A program made the translations under genes and the position numbers. Shown here piece after piece: positions 5,910 to 7,960 of a stretch of 7,960 nucleotides of DNA. Where the stretch lies: the NCBI GenBank assembly GCA_028571885.1, contig JAPVVU010000130.1:1-7960 (forward strand), written 5' to 3'. Source of the stretch: Gammaproteobacteria bacterium (GTDB taxonomy: Bacteria; Pseudomonadota; Gammaproteobacteria; GRL18). Each line of letters begins with the position of its first letter. The first letter of the stretch is position 1. The notes beneath the pieces were generated by a model that searched no databases, had not been told where the DNA came from, and saw nothing but the letters and a program-made list of their open reading frames with translations.

Positions 5910-6425
5910 ATGACACTGAATAAAAGATTTAGTAATGATGTGAGTAGAACATTAGAAAAACAAGGCCGAAGACTCTTCTTAAAAGAAACCCTGAGCGCCG
6001 CTGCAGTAACACTTGCAGTTGCTTCGGGACTTCTTTTACCCATGCAGGCATTTGCTTCATGGAATGAGGTTGCCTTTGCTGCCGACAATCTACAAACTGC
6101 CATTAAATCTGCTTTAGGCAGTGATTTATCAGAAGCCAGTAACAAAATCAGTATCAAAGCACCTGATATTACCGAAAATGGTGCTATTGTGCCTATTACT
6201 GTATCCAGTTCTCTGGAAGATGTCAGCACCATCACTATCTTCTCAGAGAAAAATTATGCACCTCTGGTTGCACAATTTAAACTGGACAAGGATTGTGATG
6301 CCTTTATTTCAACTCGCATAAAAATGAGCAAGACATCAAATGTCATCGCCATAGTTTCTGCGGGTGGAAAAAATTACAGTACTCGGAAAGAAGTCAATGT
6401 CACCATTGGTGGCTGCGGCGCTTAA
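5910..6425 (+). CDS. soxY: SoxY, thiosulfate-oxidation carrier protein subunit
   Basis: A 171-residue protein ending GGCGA, where Cys169 is the swinging-arm cysteine that carries sulfur intermediates between Sox enzymes. Residues 20-25 read RRLFLK, a twin-arginine (Tat) export signal, followed by a hydrophobic stretch and cleavage after AFA (residue 49). The mature domain has the expected immunoglobulin-like pattern (ENGAIVPITVSSSLEDVSTITIFSEKN and STRIKMSKTSNVIAIV). Known SoxY proteins are exported by Tat already paired with SoxZ, which fits SoxZ having no signal of its own. Two details differ from the common form: the tail ends in Ala rather than GGCGG, and there is a second cysteine, Cys129 (KDCDAF). 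The ATG at 5910 has only a weak ribosome site, so a start at GTG 5940 is possible; both keep the Tat motif. Confidence 0.95.
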   Translation: MTLNKRFSNDVSRTLEKQGRRLFLKETLSAAAVTLAVASGLLLPMQAFASWNEVAFAADNLQTAIKSALGSDLSEASNKISIKAPDITENGAIVPITVSSSLEDVSTITIFSEKNYAPLVAQFKLDKDCDAFISTRIKMSKTSNVIAIVSAGGKNYSTRKEVNVTIGGCGA

Positions 6426-6438
6426 CAGGTAATTTGAC

Positions 6439-6756
6439 ATGGTTAAAAGTTCGATAAAAATCCGTGCCAAGATAAAAAATGGCACAACAACGGTAAAGGC
6501 TCTTATCAGCCATCCGATGGAAACTGGTTTTCGTAAAGACAAAAAAACGGGACAACCAATTCCAGCAAACTTTATTAAAAATGTAAAATGCGTGTCAAAT
6601 AAAAAAGTACTTCTAAATTCCCAATGGGGGGTTGCTGTATCAAAAAACCCCTATTTGTCTTTTAAGTATTCTGGCGGCCGTTCAGGCGATATTATTAAAT
6701 TCTCCTGGATTGATAATATTAACCAGTCTGACAGCATTGAAGCAAAAGTAAAATAG
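6439..6756 (+). CDS. soxZ: SoxZ, partner of SoxY in the sulfur-carrier complex
   Basis: A 105-residue protein of full family length without a signal peptide. It carries the SoxZ hallmarks in order: SHPMETGFRKD (residues 24-34), a GQPIPANFI segment, WGVAVSKNPYLSFKYSGGRSGD in the centre, and the closing SWIDN...EAKVK strand. SoxZ has no catalytic residue; it forms the stable heterodimer that presents the SoxY C-terminal arm and rides through the Tat pore with SoxY. The gene starts 13 bases after the soxY stop, with AGGT eight bases before the ATG, consistent with translational coupling. It contains one cysteine, Cys51. Confidence 0.96.
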   Translation: MVKSSIKIRAKIKNGTTTVKALISHPMETGFRKDKKTGQPIPANFIKNVKCVSNKKVLLNSQWGVAVSKNPYLSFKYSGGRSGDIIKFSWIDNINQSDSIEAKVK

Positions 6757-6773
6757 CAAGGATAATATCCAAA

Positions 6774-7658
6774 ATGAAACTATCTAAAATGAAACCTCGT
6801 AATATAAAACCTTCTCGTATAAAAAGAGTGGTATTAGCGTTAACAACCGCTGCTATTCTTGGCGGCCTGTTTAGTAACGCTATGGCAACCACACCTAAAG
6901 AAGATCTGCAAAATTTCCGTAAATATTTTTATAAAAAATTTCCGGGAATATCACTCAATGAATTTGGTAATGGCGTTTATGCCATCGATCAACAATCCAG
7001 AGAGACCTGGGAAGCAATTGAAGAATTTCCTCCTTATGAAATAGACATTGAAGCAGGTGAAGAGCTCTTTAATACACCTTTTGCTAATGGTAATACCTAT
7101 GCATCCTGTTTTAAAAAAGGCGGTATTGGCATTCGTCAGAACTTCCCATTCTACAGCAAGAAAAACAAGCAGGTTAAGACGCTTGAGCAGATCATCAATG
7201 AGTGCCGCACCAACAATGGTGAAAAACCTCTGAAATGGAAAAAAGGTAAAATTGCTGCAATTTCTGCCTATATGGCCTACACATCTCGCGGCAAGCCAAT
7301 GGCTGTCAGAACACCAAAAACAGCGGATGAAATCAAATGGTATGAGCGTGGACGCAAGCATTTTTATGCTAAACGCGGTCAGTTGAATATGTCTTGTGCA
7401 AACTGTCACCAGGATAATGCAGGTAACTACATTCGTGCTGATATTTTAAGTCCTGCTCTGGGTCATGTAACTCACTTCCCGGTTTACCGTGCTAAATGGG
7501 GCAGCCTGGGTACTATGCACCGTCGTTATGGTGGTTGTAACAAACAGGTTCGCGCCCTGCCATTCCCAGCTCAGAGCGATGAGTATAAAGCACTTGAATA
7601 TTTCCATTCTTATATGAGTAATGGTATTGAAGTCAATGGCCCTGGTTCACGTAAGTAA
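6774..7658 (+). CDS. soxA: SoxA, catalytic cytochrome c subunit of SoxAX (apparently mono-haem type)
   Basis: A 294-residue secreted protein. Residues 1-38 form a signal peptide with a long basic start and cleavage after AMA. The C-terminal cytochrome domain has CANCH (Cys208, Cys211, His212), and RRYGGCNKQVRA with Cys255, the active-site haem ligand that becomes a cysteine persulfide. Di-haem SoxA proteins carry another CxxCH in the N-terminal domain; here that position reads YASCFKKGG with lone Cys112, and a second lone cysteine, Cys144, follows in INECR. This pair probably forms the disulfide seen in mono-haem SoxA. The enzyme joins thiosulfate to SoxY Cys169 with SoxX. The ATG at 6774 has AAGGA (6758-6762) upstream; ATG 6789 is a possible alternative. 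It is the last gene of the operon, 17 bases after soxZ, and no soxB follows. Confidence 0.96.
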   Translation: MKLSKMKPRNIKPSRIKRVVLALTTAAILGGLFSNAMATTPKEDLQNFRKYFYKKFPGISLNEFGNGVYAIDQQSRETWEAIEEFPPYEIDIEAGEELFNTPFANGNTYASCFKKGGIGIRQNFPFYSKKNKQVKTLEQIINECRTNNGEKPLKWKKGKIAAISAYMAYTSRGKPMAVRTPKTADEIKWYERGRKHFYAKRGQLNMSCANCHQDNAGNYIRADILSPALGHVTHFPVYRAKWGSLGTMHRRYGGCNKQVRALPFPAQSDEYKALEYFHSYMSNGIEVNGPGSRK

Positions 7659-7697
7659 ACCAACAGCCATGAGCGCTTAATAGACATAAACGTCTAA

Positions 7698-7739
7698 TAA
7701 AAAAGCCCATCACCTGGAAACAAGTGATGGGCTTTTTTA
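7698..7739 (+). terminator. Rho-independent terminator of the sox operon
   Basis: AAAAGCCCATCAC (7701-7713) pairs perfectly with 7724-7736; inside, after one C/A mismatch, TG pairs with CA around a GAAA tetraloop. A T-run follows. It lies 40 bases after the soxA stop. The A-tract on the left could also let it work from the other strand. Confidence 0.93.
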
Positions 7740-7860
7740 TGCAAGCTCATGAAGAGCTCTTCACATTATCGCGTACTTTTAGTCTGTTTGACCACCGAAG
7801 CGGTCATTTGAAAAGAATGATGGGGCGTTCGAAATGTGGTGCTAAAAATGGATGATTGGA
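7740..7860. other. Noncoding spacer with two small dyads
   Basis: No coding frame is supported. TGAAGAGCTCTTCA (7750-7763) is a perfect 14-base palindrome. TGACC (7789-7793) and GGTCA (7802-7806) form a small hairpin with a C-G pair and a CGAA loop inside. Either may be part of the repeat unit to the right; their function is unknown. Confidence 0.45.
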
Positions 7861-7960
7861 TGGTGTGGTTAGCCTTTCTGGGGACGCTGCAAGTACGTCC
7901 CTGTAGCGCTCATCCTCGCCATCCATGGCTCGAAAAGCCCCCGAAAGGCTAACCACACCA
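7861..7960. repeat. Inverted-repeat element (MITE/REP-like) ending at the window edge
   Basis: Perfect 18-base arms TGGTGTGGTTAGCCTTTC (7861-7878) and its reverse complement (7943-7960) are extended inward, after one mismatch, by GGGG/CCCC. The interior is distinctly more GC-rich than the rest of the window and contains two further dyads: GGGACG...CGTCCC (7881-7886 and 7896-7901, 9-base loop) and GCCAT-CC-ATGGC (7918-7929). It has no coding capacity. The interior resembles, from memory, a dispersed intergenic repeat in several gammaproteobacteria; I cannot confirm that here. The element may extend past base 7960. Confidence 0.7.

Noticed and set aside
5876..6235. Minus-strand frame of 119 codons
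   Set aside because: It is entirely antisense to soxY apart from its end, has no family resemblance and no ribosome site; soxY is certain.
6951..7409. Minus-strand frame of 152 codons
   Set aside because: It is antisense to soxA, which is clearly the coding strand with haem and active-site motifs; the frame resembles nothing known to me.
1..7960. tRNA, rRNA, riboswitch, phage or toxin-antitoxin content
   Set aside because: Nothing in the intergenic regions showed a tRNA-like fold, known riboswitch core, integrase or paired small-gene arrangement on reading by eye.

Overview
The window looks like a chromosomal stretch from an AT-rich, Gram-negative, sulfur-oxidising proteobacterium, most likely a gammaproteobacterium. 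The evidence is two FadL-type outer-membrane proteins, a BepA-like periplasmic protease, a TusA/rhodanese sulfur-carrier pair, and a periplasmic thiosulfate-oxidation operon in the order soxX-soxY-soxZ-soxA. I cannot name a species from the sequence alone.

Layout: (1) 1-283, minus: N-terminal part of a FadL-family outer-membrane protein, cut by the window edge. (2) 284-1010: long AT-rich divergent intergenic region with an 18-bp operator-like palindrome and a 12-bp direct repeat flanking a TTGACA box. (3) 1011-2303, plus: a complete second FadL-family protein. (4) 2304-2499: a short repeat element (copy A) that starts with five perfect GCGTTCA heptamers, then a perfectly palindromic bidirectional terminator. 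(5) 2500-3342, minus: tusA-like sulfur carrier and a single-domain rhodanese, separated by repeat copy B. (6) 3644-5122, plus: periplasmic M48 metalloprotease with a TPR-like C-terminal half. (7) 5502-7658, plus: soxX, soxY, soxZ, soxA, preceded by a promoter whose -35 box lies inside a perfect palindrome and followed by a strong terminator. (8) 7740-7960: noncoding, more GC-rich sequence ending in an inverted-repeat element whose right arm stops exactly at the window edge.

How the genes fit together: SoxAX (two c-type cytochromes) would join thiosulfate oxidatively to the C-terminal cysteine of SoxY in the SoxYZ carrier, in the periplasm. No soxB or soxCD follows; the operon ends at a terminator after soxA. 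That fits, but does not prove, an organism that encodes soxB elsewhere and oxidises the remaining sulfane sulfur by a cytoplasmic route. The cytoplasmic rhodanese and TusA proteins are the kind of sulfur-relay proteins such a route uses. SoxA appears to be the mono-haem type: it has one CxxCH, and the N-terminal haem site is replaced by two lone cysteines. The protease probably serves outer-membrane protein quality control, and the FadL proteins import hydrophobic compounds; neither has a demonstrated link to sulfur metabolism.

No gene here is novel at the family level. The less ordinary material is noncoding: a small family of inverted repeats with heptamer ends placed just after stop codons, palindromic candidate operators in front of the fadL-like pair and the sox operon, and the element at the right edge.
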